Shown: positions 4,584 through 11,600, counted from the stretch's first letter. The stretch is DNA of 11,776 nucleotides from JBQLZQ01 sp052168355 (GCA_052168355.1 JBQLZQ010000036.1:1-11776), one strand, 5' to 3'. Notes: generated by a model not told the origin, from the sequence alone. Made by a program: numbers and translations.

Positions 4584-5906
4584 TCAGGCGGCGGACGGGT
4601 CGGTGGCGGGCGCGCGTTTGGGCTCGGGCGCCTGGTCCGGTTCCTCGTCGTATTGCCGCTCGGGCCTGGGCGCCGGCGCGGCGGCGGCCGGGGCGGCGGC
4701 CGGGGCGGCCTCTGACGCGGCGGCCTGATCGCCCTGGCCGGACGCCTGTGGCGCTTGGGCGCCGCCGAAGGCGGGGTGGACGATCCGGCCGTCCCGGGTC
4801 AGGGCCGTGCCCTTGACGGTGTCGTCGTCCCAATCGATCTTGAGCGTGCCCGTCTCGCCGTCGACCATGGGCGACAGGAAGTTGAGCAGGTTTTTGGCGT
4901 AGAGCAGAGAGGCCGACACCGCGACGCGGCTGGGCACGTTGACGTGCCCGACGATCTTGACCCCGTGCTTGACCACCACCTTGCCCGGCTTGGACAGCGG
5001 GCAGTTGCCGCCCCGCTCGACCGCCAGATCGACGATCACCGATCCCGGCTTCATGGTCTTGACCATGTCCTCGGTCACCAGCACCGGGGCCTTGCGGCCG
5101 GGAATCAGCGCCGTGCAGATGACGATGTCCTGCTTCTTGATCGTCTCGGCGATCAGCGCCGCCTGCTTTTCCTTGTAGGCGTCGCTCATCTCCTTGGCGT
5201 AGCCGCCGGAGGTTTCGGCCTGGCGGAACTCGTCGTCCTCGACGGCGACAAACGTCGCCCCCAGGCTTTGCACCTGTTCCTTGACCGCCGGGCGCACGTC
5301 CGTGGCCGACACCACCGCCCCCATCCGACGGGCCGTGGCGATGGCCTGCAGCCCGGCCACGCCGGCCCCCATGACCATGATCTTGGCCGGCGGCACCGTG
5401 CCCGCGGCGGTCATCATCATCGGCAGGGCCCGGCCATACTCGGCCGCCCCGTCCAGCACCGCCTTGTACCCGGCCAGGTTGGACTGGCTGGACAGCACAT
5501 CCATGCTCTGGGCCCGGCTGATGCGGGGCATCAGCTCCATGGCGAAGGCGTCGACACCGGCCTTGGCATAGGCGTCGAGGGACTCCCGCGTGTCGTAGGG
5601 GTCAAGCGCGGCGACCAGGATGGCCCCGCGCTTCATCATTCCAAGCTCGTCCGTTTTGTCTTCGCCCGCGACCATCGGACGCTGGACCTTGAGCACGATA
5701 TCGGCGTCGGACAAGGCCTCGGCGGCCGACGGGGCAATCGTCGCGCCGGCGTCCTGAAACGCCGAATCGGGAATGGACGCGCCGTCGCCGGCCCCCGTCT
5801 CGACCGTAACGTCGAACCCCAGCCCCTTGAACTTCTTGACGGTTTCCGGCGACGCGGCGACCCGCAGTTCGTGCGGCCGGATCTCCTTCGGTATCGCGAT
5901 CTTCAT
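4584..5906 (-). CDS. pntAa: NAD(P) transhydrogenase subunit alpha, part 1 (domain I)
   Basis: This soluble, membrane-associated subunit binds NAD(H) and hands hydride to NADP+ on PntB. The start is ATG 5906, giving MKIAIPKEIR, the family N-terminus, with GAGAGG 8 bases upstream; open frame continues further upstream but is not coding. It is 440 residues. Domain I matches R. rubrum: 'PRISRAQSMDVLSSQSNLAGY' split at 127-147, including Arg128, Gln133 and Asp136 (R. rubrum Arg127, Gln132, Asp135), the Rossmann motif GAGVAGLQAI (180-189), and 'KPGSVIVDLAVERGGNCP' (286-303). The domain ends at 'GRIVHPA' near residue 379, where the R. rubrum protein also stops within a few residues (384 in all). Here about 55 more residues follow, rich in Ala, Pro, Gln and acidic residues, partly encoded by a 12-bp tandem repeat. 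First gene of the pnt operon, divergent from the thi operon. Confidence 0.96.
   Translation of the reverse strand: MKIAIPKEIRPHELRVAASPETVKKFKGLGFDVTVETGAGDGASIPDSAFQDAGATIAPSAAEALSDADIVLKVQRPMVAGEDKTDELGMMKRGAILVAALDPYDTRESLDAYAKAGVDAFAMELMPRISRAQSMDVLSSQSNLAGYKAVLDGAAEYGRALPMMMTAAGTVPPAKIMVMGAGVAGLQAIATARRMGAVVSATDVRPAVKEQVQSLGATFVAVEDDEFRQAETSGGYAKEMSDAYKEKQAALIAETIKKQDIVICTALIPGRKAPVLVTEDMVKTMKPGSVIVDLAVERGGNCPLSKPGKVVVKHGVKIVGHVNVPSRVAVSASLLYAKNLLNFLSPMVDGETGTLKIDWDDDTVKGTALTRDGRIVHPAFGGAQAPQASGQGDQAAASEAAPAAAPAAAAPAPRPERQYDEEPDQAPEPKRAPATDPSAA
4681..4710. repeat. 12-bp tandem repeat in the PntAa tail
   Basis: GCGGCGGCCGGG occurs at 4681-4692 and 4693-4704, followed by the partial unit GCGGCC. 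It lies in frame in pntAa and encodes the Ala/Pro run (PAAAPAAA) of the C-terminal tail. The unit is a multiple of three, so copy-number change would lengthen or shorten the tail without a frameshift. Confidence 0.7.
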
Positions 5907-6028
5907 GCTGACTGCCTCTCTGCGGTTCTCGTTCGGACCGCGCCCACCGGTCTTTTGCCGCAGAAGCGCACAATGCCGCAACCCCTTCCCGCATGGCAAG
6001 GTCGCGGGGACCGCGTCACCATATCCCG

Positions 6029-6058
6029 ACAAGCCGCCAACAAGCCGCCAACAAGCCG
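6029..6058. repeat. 11-bp tandem repeat upstream of the thi operon
   Basis: ACAAGCCGCCA is present at 6029-6039 and 6040-6050, and a third copy starts at 6051 and matches for 8 bases (ACAAGCCG). The spacing is close to one helical turn, so copies would present the same face of DNA to a protein. It ends just before the candidate thi -35 box and also lies upstream of pntAa on the other strand. No known regulator site is recognised. Confidence 0.75.
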
Positions 6059-6059
6059 G

Positions 6060-6087
6060 GTGACAATGACGCTGAGTTGTGTAGTCT
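6060..6087 (+). promoter_or_regulatory. Candidate thi operon promoter
   Basis: GTGACA at 6060-6065 matches the -35 consensus at 5 of 6 positions; 16 bases later comes TAGTCT (6082-6087), a weak -10. The predicted start near 6093-6095 coincides with the 5' strand of riboswitch helix P1 (6094), which supports the placement more than the boxes do. Confidence 0.45.
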
Positions 6088-6093
6088 ATCCCG

Positions 6094-6179
6094 CGAGACA
6101 CAGGGGCGTTCGCCGTATGGCGGGCTGAGAAGCACCCTTTGAACCTGACCCAGATCATGCTGGCGTAGGGAGTTGCTCG
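6094..6179 (+). ncRNA. TPP riboswitch (THI element)
   Basis: The thiamine pyrophosphate aptamer is clear. The pyrimidine-sensing core CTGAGA is at 6125-6130, followed by 'ACCCTTTGAACCTGA' (6134-6148), and the pyrophosphate-sensing helix arm pairs CCAG with CTGG, closing with GCGTAGGGA (6163-6171). P1 can form between CGAG (6094-6097) plus CA (6099-6100) and TG (6174-6175) plus CTCG (6176-6179), with one bulged A. P3 is CGCC-GTAT-GGCG. It sits 62 bases upstream of thiM, the expected target. When TPP binds, expression of the operon should fall; the mechanism is probably translational (see the hairpin at 6220-6236). Confidence 0.95.
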
Positions 6180-6187
6180 GGGCCGTC

Positions 6188-6207
6188 GACAGGATCGTTC
6201 CCCTGTC
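6188..6207 (+). promoter_or_regulatory. Linker hairpin between aptamer and thiM
   Basis: GACAGG (6188-6193) pairs with CCTGTC (6202-6207) over an eight-base loop; GGCC at 6181-6184 and 6210-6213 could extend it. No T-run follows, so it is not an intrinsic terminator. It may be part of the riboswitch expression platform or a spacer helix. Confidence 0.45.
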
Positions 6208-6219
6208 CAGGCCACCCAG

Positions 6220-6236
6220 CCTCCGCCAGCCGGAGG
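6220..6236 (+). promoter_or_regulatory. thiM: Shine-Dalgarno-sequestering hairpin of thiM
   Basis: CCTCCG (6220-6225) pairs perfectly with CGGAGG (6231-6236) around a five-base loop. The right arm contains GGAGG, the thiM ribosome binding site, 5 bases before the ATG at 6242. This is the usual form of a translational OFF structure for a TPP riboswitch in Gram-negative bacteria. The competing ON pairing is not obvious; GGGAG near 6168-6172, at the end of the aptamer, could pair with CTCC. Confidence 0.7.
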
Positions 6237-6241
6237 CGACG

Positions 6242-7051
6242 ATGACCCAGCCAAGGCAAATCCTGTCTCCCTCGGCCAGCTTGGCCGCGATGCGCGCGGC
6301 GACGCCGCTGGTCCAATGCATCACCAACTTCGTGGCCATGAACATCGCGGCCAACACGCTGCTGGCCGCCGGCGCCTCCCCCGCCATGGTGCATGCGCCG
6401 GAGGAATCGGGCGAGTTCGCGGCCATCGCCGGCGCGCTTACCGTCAATATCGGCACCCTGTCCCCGACTTGGGTCGACGGCATGACCGCCGCCGTCGAGT
6501 CCGCGCGGCGGGCCAGCCGTCCCTGGGTTCTGGATCCCGTCGCGCTGTACGCCACGTCCTACCGGCGCGGCGTGGCGGCGCGGCTGATGGATCTGTCGCC
6601 GACGATCGTGCGCGGCAACGCTTCGGAGATCCTGGCCCTGTCGGGCGGCGACAGCGCCGGCCAGGGTGTCGATGCCGGCGACCCGGTGGAGGCGGCCAAG
6701 GACGGCGCCCGCGCCCTGGCGGCGCGGCGCGGTTGCGTCGTCGCCGTCACCGGTGCCGTCGATTTCGTGACCGATGGCACCCGCGCCGCGACCGTGACGG
6801 GCGGATCGCCGTTGATGCCCAAGGTCACCGCCCTTGGGTGCGCCCTGACCTGTCTTGTCGGGGCCTTCGCGGCGGCCGCGCCGGACCCGTTCGACGCCAC
6901 GGTCGGCGCGCTGGCCACCTTCGCGGCGGCGGGGGAGATCGCGGCGCGGGACGCCACCGGTCCGGGATCGTTCGCCTGGCGCTTCCTCGACGCGCTGGCG
7001 GCGCTGGACGGCGCCACGCTGGACGCCCGCGCGCGGGTGACGGCGGCATGA
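6242..7051 (+). CDS. thiM: Hydroxyethylthiazole kinase
   Basis: This 269-residue enzyme phosphorylates 4-methyl-5-(2-hydroxyethyl)thiazole, salvaging the thiazole half of thiamine. The ATG at 6242 is chosen because GGAGG lies 5 bases upstream; upstream in-frame codons fall within the riboswitch. Family features include 'VQCITNFVAMNIAANTLLA' (24-42), 'ASPAM' (45-49), 'LDPVA' (97-101), 'RGNASEILAL' (124-133) and the phosphate-binding/catalytic segment 'VTALGCALTCLVGAF' (195-209) with Cys200, equivalent to B. subtilis Cys198. Length is typical. It is the first gene of the thi operon, directly under TPP riboswitch control, and overlaps thiE by the 4 bases ATGA. Expected to be cytoplasmic and Mg-ATP dependent. 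Confidence 0.96.
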   Translation: MTQPRQILSPSASLAAMRAATPLVQCITNFVAMNIAANTLLAAGASPAMVHAPEESGEFAAIAGALTVNIGTLSPTWVDGMTAAVESARRASRPWVLDPVALYATSYRRGVAARLMDLSPTIVRGNASEILALSGGDSAGQGVDAGDPVEAAKDGARALAARRGCVVAVTGAVDFVTDGTRAATVTGGSPLMPKVTALGCALTCLVGAFAAAAPDPFDATVGALATFAAAGEIAARDATGPGSFAWRFLDALAALDGATLDARARVTAA

Positions 7052-7716
7052 CGGGCATCGATCTGTCGCTCTATCTGGTCCTCGATCCCGATCTCTGCGA
7101 GCCGCGCGGCGGCATGGTCGAGGTCGCCAGGGCGGCGGTGGCCGGCGGCGCCACGGTCGTCCAACTGCGCCACAAGACGGCCTCGACCGAAGACAGGATC
7201 GCCGCCGGCCGCGCCCTGCAGGTGGCGCTGGCCGGCACCGGCGCGCGGCTGATCGTCAACGACGATGTGGACGCCGCCGTCGCCCTGGCCGCCGACGGGC
7301 TGCATATCGGCCAGGGCGACATGTCGCCCGTGGCGGCCCGCGCCCGCATCGGGGACAAGGCGATCCTGGGCCTGTCGGTGGAAACCCTCGCCGCCTCCAG
7401 GGCTGTTGACCCCGCCCTGGTCGACTATGTGGGCGTGGGGCCGGTGTTCGCCACGCCGACCAAGCCGGACCACGAGATCCCCATCGGCTTCGACGGGCTG
7501 GCCCGCCTGGTCGCCGCGGCACCGGTGCCGGCCGTGGCCATCGGCGGCCTGAAGATCGACCACGCCGCGCGGGTGGTGGCCGCCGGGGCGGCCGGCATGG
7601 CGGTCGTTTCGGCCGTCTGCGCCGCCGAAGATCCGCGCGCCGCGGCCCGCGACCTTGCCCTCGCCCTCGCCAGCGCCTTCAAGGCTAACGCATTCGAGGA
7701 GGAAGCCCGCCGATGA
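7048..7716 (+). CDS. thiE: Thiamine-phosphate synthase
   Basis: This 222-residue TIM-barrel enzyme joins hydroxymethylpyrimidine diphosphate to the thiazole phosphate, giving thiamine monophosphate. Motifs in order: 'YLVLDPDL' (9-16), 'VVQLRHK' (37-43, usually VQLREK), 'LIVNDDVDAAVALAADGLHIGQGD' split at 68-91, 'GLSVET' (108-113), 'VDYVGVGPVFATPTKPD' (125-141) carrying phosphate-binding residues, and 'AIGGL' (164-168). The His for Glu at position 42 is a known type of variation in proteobacterial ThiE rather than a sign of decay. The ATG at 7048 overlaps the thiM stop (ATGA), indicating translational coupling; there is no strong ribosome binding site of its own. It ends with another ATGA overlap into thiD. 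Confidence 0.96.
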   Translation: MTGIDLSLYLVLDPDLCEPRGGMVEVARAAVAGGATVVQLRHKTASTEDRIAAGRALQVALAGTGARLIVNDDVDAAVALAADGLHIGQGDMSPVAARARIGDKAILGLSVETLAASRAVDPALVDYVGVGPVFATPTKPDHEIPIGFDGLARLVAAAPVPAVAIGGLKIDHAARVVAAGAAGMAVVSAVCAAEDPRAAARDLALALASAFKANAFEEEARR

Positions 7717-8540
7717 TCCCGAACGTTCTGACCATCGCCGGCACCGACCCCAGCGGCGGCGCCGGCATCCAGGCCGACCTGAAGGCGTTTTCGGCGCTTG
7801 GCACCTATGGCATGGCGGCGATCACCGCCCTGGTCGCCCAGAACACGCAAGGCGTCGACCGCATCCTGGACGTGCCAGCCGACTTCGTGGCGGCCCAGAT
7901 CGACACGCTGTTCGCGGACGTGCGGGTCGACGCGGTCAAGATCGGCATGATCAACACGGCCGAGGTGGCGGCGGCGGTCGCCGACCGGCTGCGCCATCAT
8001 CGGCCCGGCATCGTCGTCCTGGACCCGGTGATGGTCGCCAAGAGCGGCGACCGGCTGCTGGCCCGCGACGCGGTCGACATGGTGCGCGACGCCCTGGTGC
8101 CCCTGGCGACGATCATCACGCCGAACCTGCCCGAGGCCGGCGTGCTGCTGGGGTCGGATCCGCCCGAAAGCCTGGAGGCCATGGAGGACGCGGCCCGCGC
8201 CCTGCACCGGCTGGGACCGCGCCATGTGCTGCTCAAGGGTGGCCACCTGACCGGAGGCGCCAGCCCCGACCTGCTGTTCGACGGCGAGACGCTGACGGCG
8301 TTTCCGGCCGACCGGATCGACACCGCCAACACCCACGGCACGGGCTGCACCCTGTCGGCGGCCATCGCCGCCCTGCTGCCGCGACGTCCGTCGATGGCGG
8401 CGGCGGTCGCCGACGCCAAGGACTATCTGACCGAAGCCCTGCGCCGCGGCGGCGACCTGGATGTCGGCCACGGCCACGGCCCGGTCCACCATTTTCACGC
8501 CCTGTGGCCAATCAAGATGCAGGAGGACGCACCATCGTGA
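7713..8540 (+). CDS. thiD: Hydroxymethylpyrimidine / phosphomethylpyrimidine kinase
   Basis: This 275-residue ribokinase-fold enzyme phosphorylates hydroxymethylpyrimidine twice, supplying the pyrimidine diphosphate for ThiE. Motifs: 'IAGTDPSGGAGIQADLKAF' (8-26), Gln43 in 'ALVAQNTQGV' which contacts the substrate, 'DPVMVAKSGDRLL' (104-116), 'ITPNLPEAGVLLG' (135-147), 'LLKGGHL' (173-179), the anion-hole and catalytic 'HGTGCTLSAAIAA' (208-220) with Cys212, and the family tail 'VGHGHGPVHHFHAL' (251-264). It appears complete. The ATG at 7713 overlaps the thiE stop, and AGGAGG (7697-7702) lies 10 bases upstream, so it can also initiate on its own. It overlaps tenA by 4 bases. Confidence 0.97.
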   Translation: MIPNVLTIAGTDPSGGAGIQADLKAFSALGTYGMAAITALVAQNTQGVDRILDVPADFVAAQIDTLFADVRVDAVKIGMINTAEVAAAVADRLRHHRPGIVVLDPVMVAKSGDRLLARDAVDMVRDALVPLATIITPNLPEAGVLLGSDPPESLEAMEDAARALHRLGPRHVLLKGGHLTGGASPDLLFDGETLTAFPADRIDTANTHGTGCTLSAAIAALLPRRPSMAAAVADAKDYLTEALRRGGDLDVGHGHGPVHHFHALWPIKMQEDAPS

Positions 8541-9208
8541 AAACCTTCAGCGACCGGGCCTGGGACCGGACGGAAGCCCTGCGGCGCCGGATCGACGACC
8601 TGCCCTTCAACCGCGAGCTGGCGGCCGGCCGCCTGTCGCGGGCGCGGTTCCGATTCTACATGATCCAGGACGCGCTCTATCTGGAGCAATATTCCCGCAC
8701 CCTGGCCATCGCCTCGGCCAGGGCGCCGGACGCCGCCGCCATGGAATTCTTCGCCGGCGCCGCCCAGGGCGCCCTGGTGGTTGAACGCGCCCTGCATGGC
8801 GGTTTCTTCGAACAGTTCGGCGTCGCCCCTTCCGACGCCGCCAAGACCGAGCCGTCGCCGACCTGCTACGGCTACACCAACTTCCTGCTGACCGTCGCCC
8901 ACCAGGCCCCCTACGAGGATCTGGTCGCCGCCGTGCTGCCCTGCTTCTGGATCTACTGGGACGTGGGCAAGCGCATCGCCGCCGAAACCGTCCCCGACAA
9001 CCCCTACCGGGCCTGGATCGACACCTACAGCGACCCGTCCTTCGGCCGCTCGGTCGAAACCGCCATCGCCGTCGCCGACCGCGCGGCCGCCGCGACGACG
9101 GCGTCCGGGCGCGCCGCCATGCTGGCCGCCTTCACCCGGTCGGTCCAATACGAATGGATGTTCTGGGACAGCGCCTACCGCGAGGAGGCGTGGCCGGTGG
9201 CGGCGTAG
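8537..9208 (+). CDS. tenA: TenA family aminopyrimidine aminohydrolase
   Basis: This 223-residue helical protein belongs to the TenA family, which hydrolyses aminopyrimidine breakdown products of thiamine to hydroxymethylpyrimidine and has weak thiaminase II activity. The B. subtilis active-site set is complete with a constant offset of one residue: Asp45 (in 'MIQDALYLEQY'), Tyr113 (in 'CYGYTNF'), nucleophile Cys136 and Tyr140 (in 'LPCFWIYWDVGKR'), Tyr164 and Glu206 (in 'VQYEWMFWDSAY'). It thus belongs to the TenA form with the catalytic Cys. The start is GTG 8537, overlapping the thiD stop (GTGA), with AGGAGG at 8521-8526; this gives MKTFSDRAWD, the family N-terminus. As the last gene of the riboswitch-controlled operon, it points to pyrimidine salvage. 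It ends 9 bases before the convergent kinase gene, leaving no room for a separate terminator. Confidence 0.95.
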   Translation: MKTFSDRAWDRTEALRRRIDDLPFNRELAAGRLSRARFRFYMIQDALYLEQYSRTLAIASARAPDAAAMEFFAGAAQGALVVERALHGGFFEQFGVAPSDAAKTEPSPTCYGYTNFLLTVAHQAPYEDLVAAVLPCFWIYWDVGKRIAAETVPDNPYRAWIDTYSDPSFGRSVETAIAVADRAAAATTASGRAAMLAAFTRSVQYEWMFWDSAYREEAWPVAA

Positions 9209-9217
9209 ACCGCCCCC

Positions 9218-10576
9218 TCACCCCCCCGGCACGGGGATCGGCAGGCCGTGTTTCTTCAGCATCTTGGCCTGGCGCTTGTCCAGCACGTCCTGGTCGAAAT
9301 CGTCGATCAGCTCGTTGAACAGGCGGTACCAGTTGACCTCGGCCTTGAGGTGCAGGAACACCGATCCCAGGCCGAGCGCCGCGCGATCCATGAACACGAA
9401 TTCGCGCGGCACCTCGACCCCGCCCATCTCGCGCAGGGCGACGTGGACCTTTTCGGCCGTCTCGCGCCCGTAGACGCCGGTATCGACCTCGCCGATGGTG
9501 CGGGTGCGGTCGTCCAGGATGGGCCCGTAAAGGAAGTGCGCCCACACATTCAGAACGCCGATCAACTCCTTGGAAAGGTTCTTGAACCCCCAGGTCTCAT
9601 AGGCATGGACGGCAAGATCCAGATCGTCCCGCTGCAACGCCCGGTAGAGATCGATGACGCCGTTGACGAAGGAGGGCGGGAACACCCGCACGCAGCCGAA
9701 ATCGAGCAGGTTGATGGCGTTGTCCGGGCGCACCGAATAGTTGCCAAGATGCGGATCTCCGTGGATGACGCCGTAATAGTAGAGCGGGTGGTACCAGGCG
9801 TGGAACATGTTCATGGCCAGGGCGTTGCGCTGCTCCACATGGGATTCGACAAAGCCCATGATCCCGTCCCCTTCCAGCCAGGTGGCGGTCAGCAGCCGCT
9901 TGGTCGACAGCTTGGGCACCACTTCGGGCACGTGGACGCCGTCCACCGGGGACAGCATGTCGTGATAGAGCCGGCAATGGCGGGCCTCCAACTCGTAATC
10001 CAGCTCCTCGCGCAGCCGGGCGGAGATCTCGGTGTGGATCTGCTTGGTCGAGATGGCCTTGTCGTAGCGCTCGAAGACGCTGAAGATCAGGCGCAGCTGG
10101 CGCAGATCGGCCTCCACCGCCGACTGCATGTCGGGATATTGCAGCTTGCACGCCAGCAGCCGCCCGTCATGATCGGTCGCCTTGTGCACCTGACCCAGCG
10201 ACGCGGCGGCCGCCGCCTCCCGCTCGAACGTCTCGAACCGCTTCTGCCAGTCGGGGCCCAGCTCGGCCATCATCCGGCGCTTGACGAAGGGCCAGCCCAT
10301 GGACGGGGCGTTGGACTGAAGCTGGCGCAGCTCGTCGGCATATTCCTTGGGCAGCGCCTCGGGGATGGTGGCCAGCATCTGAGCCACCTTCATCAGCGGC
10401 CCCTTGAGCCCGCCCAGCGCCGCCTTCAGGTCCTCGGCGTGCTTTTCCCGCTCCACCTTGATGCCCAGGTAGCGCTCGCCCGCCATGCGCGCCGCAAGAC
10501 CGCTCATGGACGTGGAGACCCGTGCGTACCGGCGCAGCCGGCCGCCCAGGGAGTTTTGTTCGGTATCGTTCGACAT
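9218..10576 (-). CDS. ABC1/AarF/COQ8-type atypical kinase
   Basis: This 452-residue protein belongs to the ABC1 (AarF/UbiB/COQ8) family of atypical protein-kinase-like ATPases. Visible motifs: the 'KxGQ' element in a variant form 'PLMKVAQML' (60-68, with Ala for the usual Gly), the Ala-rich nucleotide loop 'AAAAASLGQVHKA' (121-133), the ATP-binding Lys144 in 'LLACKLQYP', the 'REELDYELEA' helix (189-198), the catalytic segment 'IHGDPHLGNYSV' (271-282) and the metal-binding 'LLDFGCVR' (290-297). There is no C-terminal transmembrane pair like that of E. coli UbiB, and no signal peptide. Eukaryotic COQ8 supports the ubiquinone synthesis complex; a comparable role here is inferred. The ATG at 10576 gives MSNDTEQNSL; the ribosome binding site is weak (AAGAG close to the ATG). 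It is convergent with tenA and follows the EamA gene after 109 bases without a clear promoter or terminator. Confidence 0.92.
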   Translation of the reverse strand: MSNDTEQNSLGGRLRRYARVSTSMSGLAARMAGERYLGIKVEREKHAEDLKAALGGLKGPLMKVAQMLATIPEALPKEYADELRQLQSNAPSMGWPFVKRRMMAELGPDWQKRFETFEREAAAAASLGQVHKATDHDGRLLACKLQYPDMQSAVEADLRQLRLIFSVFERYDKAISTKQIHTEISARLREELDYELEARHCRLYHDMLSPVDGVHVPEVVPKLSTKRLLTATWLEGDGIMGFVESHVEQRNALAMNMFHAWYHPLYYYGVIHGDPHLGNYSVRPDNAINLLDFGCVRVFPPSFVNGVIDLYRALQRDDLDLAVHAYETWGFKNLSKELIGVLNVWAHFLYGPILDDRTRTIGEVDTGVYGRETAEKVHVALREMGGVEVPREFVFMDRAALGLGSVFLHLKAEVNWYRLFNELIDDFDQDVLDKRQAKMLKKHGLPIPVPGG

Positions 10577-10685
10577 GGCTCTTAAAACTGGACCTCGGGC
10601 GCCGGAATACCAGCCGATCGCGACAATTTGGCGGCGGCCGACGGAAGATCGTCACGGTATCCCACCTTCCCGCCTCCCCCAATCC

Positions 10686-11600
10686 TCACGGCGCGGGGTT
10701 GCGGGGCACGGCGGCGGGCCCGGCCGGGCGCAGCACCAGCGCCAGCCCCAGCGCGATCAGGACGAACGACAGCAGCGACCCCGGTGTCAGGGTCTCGCCG
10801 ATCAAAAGATGGCCCAGCGCCAGGGCCACGGCCGGCGTGGCGAAGGCATAGGAGGTGGCCACGAACGGCGTGGCCCGGTTGATCAGCGCGTTGAGGCAGA
10901 GCACCGGCACGATGGTGCCCGGCCCGACCAGATAAAGAAAGGGCAGCACCACGCCGGGCCGGAGGTCGACCGACGGCGTCTCGACCGCCAGGCTGGCGGC
11001 CAGAAACAAGGCCGCCGCCGCCAGCATCTGGCAGGCCGACACGACCACGGACGACGGCAGGCGCAGCCGCCTCGTCACCATGATGCCGATGGCCTGAAGC
11101 AACGCGCCCAGGCCGGCGAAGGCCAGGGCCGGCGACGACAGAAGGGCGGTCCAGTCGACGGCCACGATGGTCAGCACGCCGGTGAACCCGATGACCAGCC
11201 CGGCCAGCGTGACCGCGCCGACCGGCCGGCCGGCCAGCCCGTGGAACAGGCACACCCAGAACGGCACCGACGCGCTGATCAACGCCACCGTGCCCGACTC
11301 GACGAAGGTCAGGGCGACGATGAACCCGCCGCCGCCCAGCCCGTACAGCAGCACGCCGGACAGACCGGCCGACACCAGAGTGGAGCGCGACAGGGGCTCG
11401 GATTGGCGCCACCGGGCGATGGCCAGCAGCGTCAGCCCCGCGCCGCCGAAGCGCAGGGCGCTCAACAGCAGGATCGGCGAGGAGTCCGCCAGCACCTTGA
11501 CGGCGGTAAAGGTGGACCCCCACAGAAACCACGTCCCGAACAGCGCCAGGGCCAGTTCGGGAACGGTCAGCGGCTTGAACGGCACGGCGCGGCCCGACAT
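10686..11600 (-). CDS. DMT superfamily (EamA) transporter
   Basis: This 304-residue membrane protein has about ten hydrophobic segments arranged as two EamA repeats (about 15-145 and 155-290), the drug/metabolite transporter pattern. The first repeat opens with 'FGTWFLWGSTFTAVKVL' (21-37), typical of the family, and the second holds 'YAFATPAVALALGHLLIGE', where a conserved Pro and Glu end the ninth helix. The substrate cannot be told from sequence; relatives export amino acids or metabolites. The start is ATG 11600 (MSGRAVPFKP), with GGAG 7 bases upstream; an upstream in-frame ATG at 11717 would add a Pro/Arg-rich segment and run over an inverted repeat, so it is rejected. It may be read through into the kinase gene 109 bases downstream. 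Confidence 0.9.
   Translation of the reverse strand: MSGRAVPFKPLTVPELALALFGTWFLWGSTFTAVKVLADSSPILLLSALRFGGAGLTLLAIARWRQSEPLSRSTLVSAGLSGVLLYGLGGGGFIVALTFVESGTVALISASVPFWVCLFHGLAGRPVGAVTLAGLVIGFTGVLTIVAVDWTALLSSPALAFAGLGALLQAIGIMVTRRLRLPSSVVVSACQMLAAAALFLAASLAVETPSVDLRPGVVLPFLYLVGPGTIVPVLCLNALINRATPFVATSYAFATPAVALALGHLLIGETLTPGSLLSFVLIALGLALVLRPAGPAAVPRNPAP

Noticed and set aside
4755..6128. 457-codon plus-strand open frame opposite pntAa
   Set aside because: It mirrors pntAa and runs into the riboswitch region; no recognisable domain.
6173..6241. Upstream extension of thiM to 6173
   Set aside because: It starts inside helix P1 of the TPP riboswitch and lacks a ribosome binding site; ATG 6242 has GGAGG at proper spacing.
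5907..6254. In-frame upstream extension of pntAa
   Set aside because: It would add about 116 residues to a family that starts exactly at MKIAIPKE, and it would translate the antisense of the riboswitch.
9248..10585. 445-codon plus-strand open frame opposite the ABC1 kinase
   Set aside because: It is the antisense shadow of a gene with intact kinase motifs.
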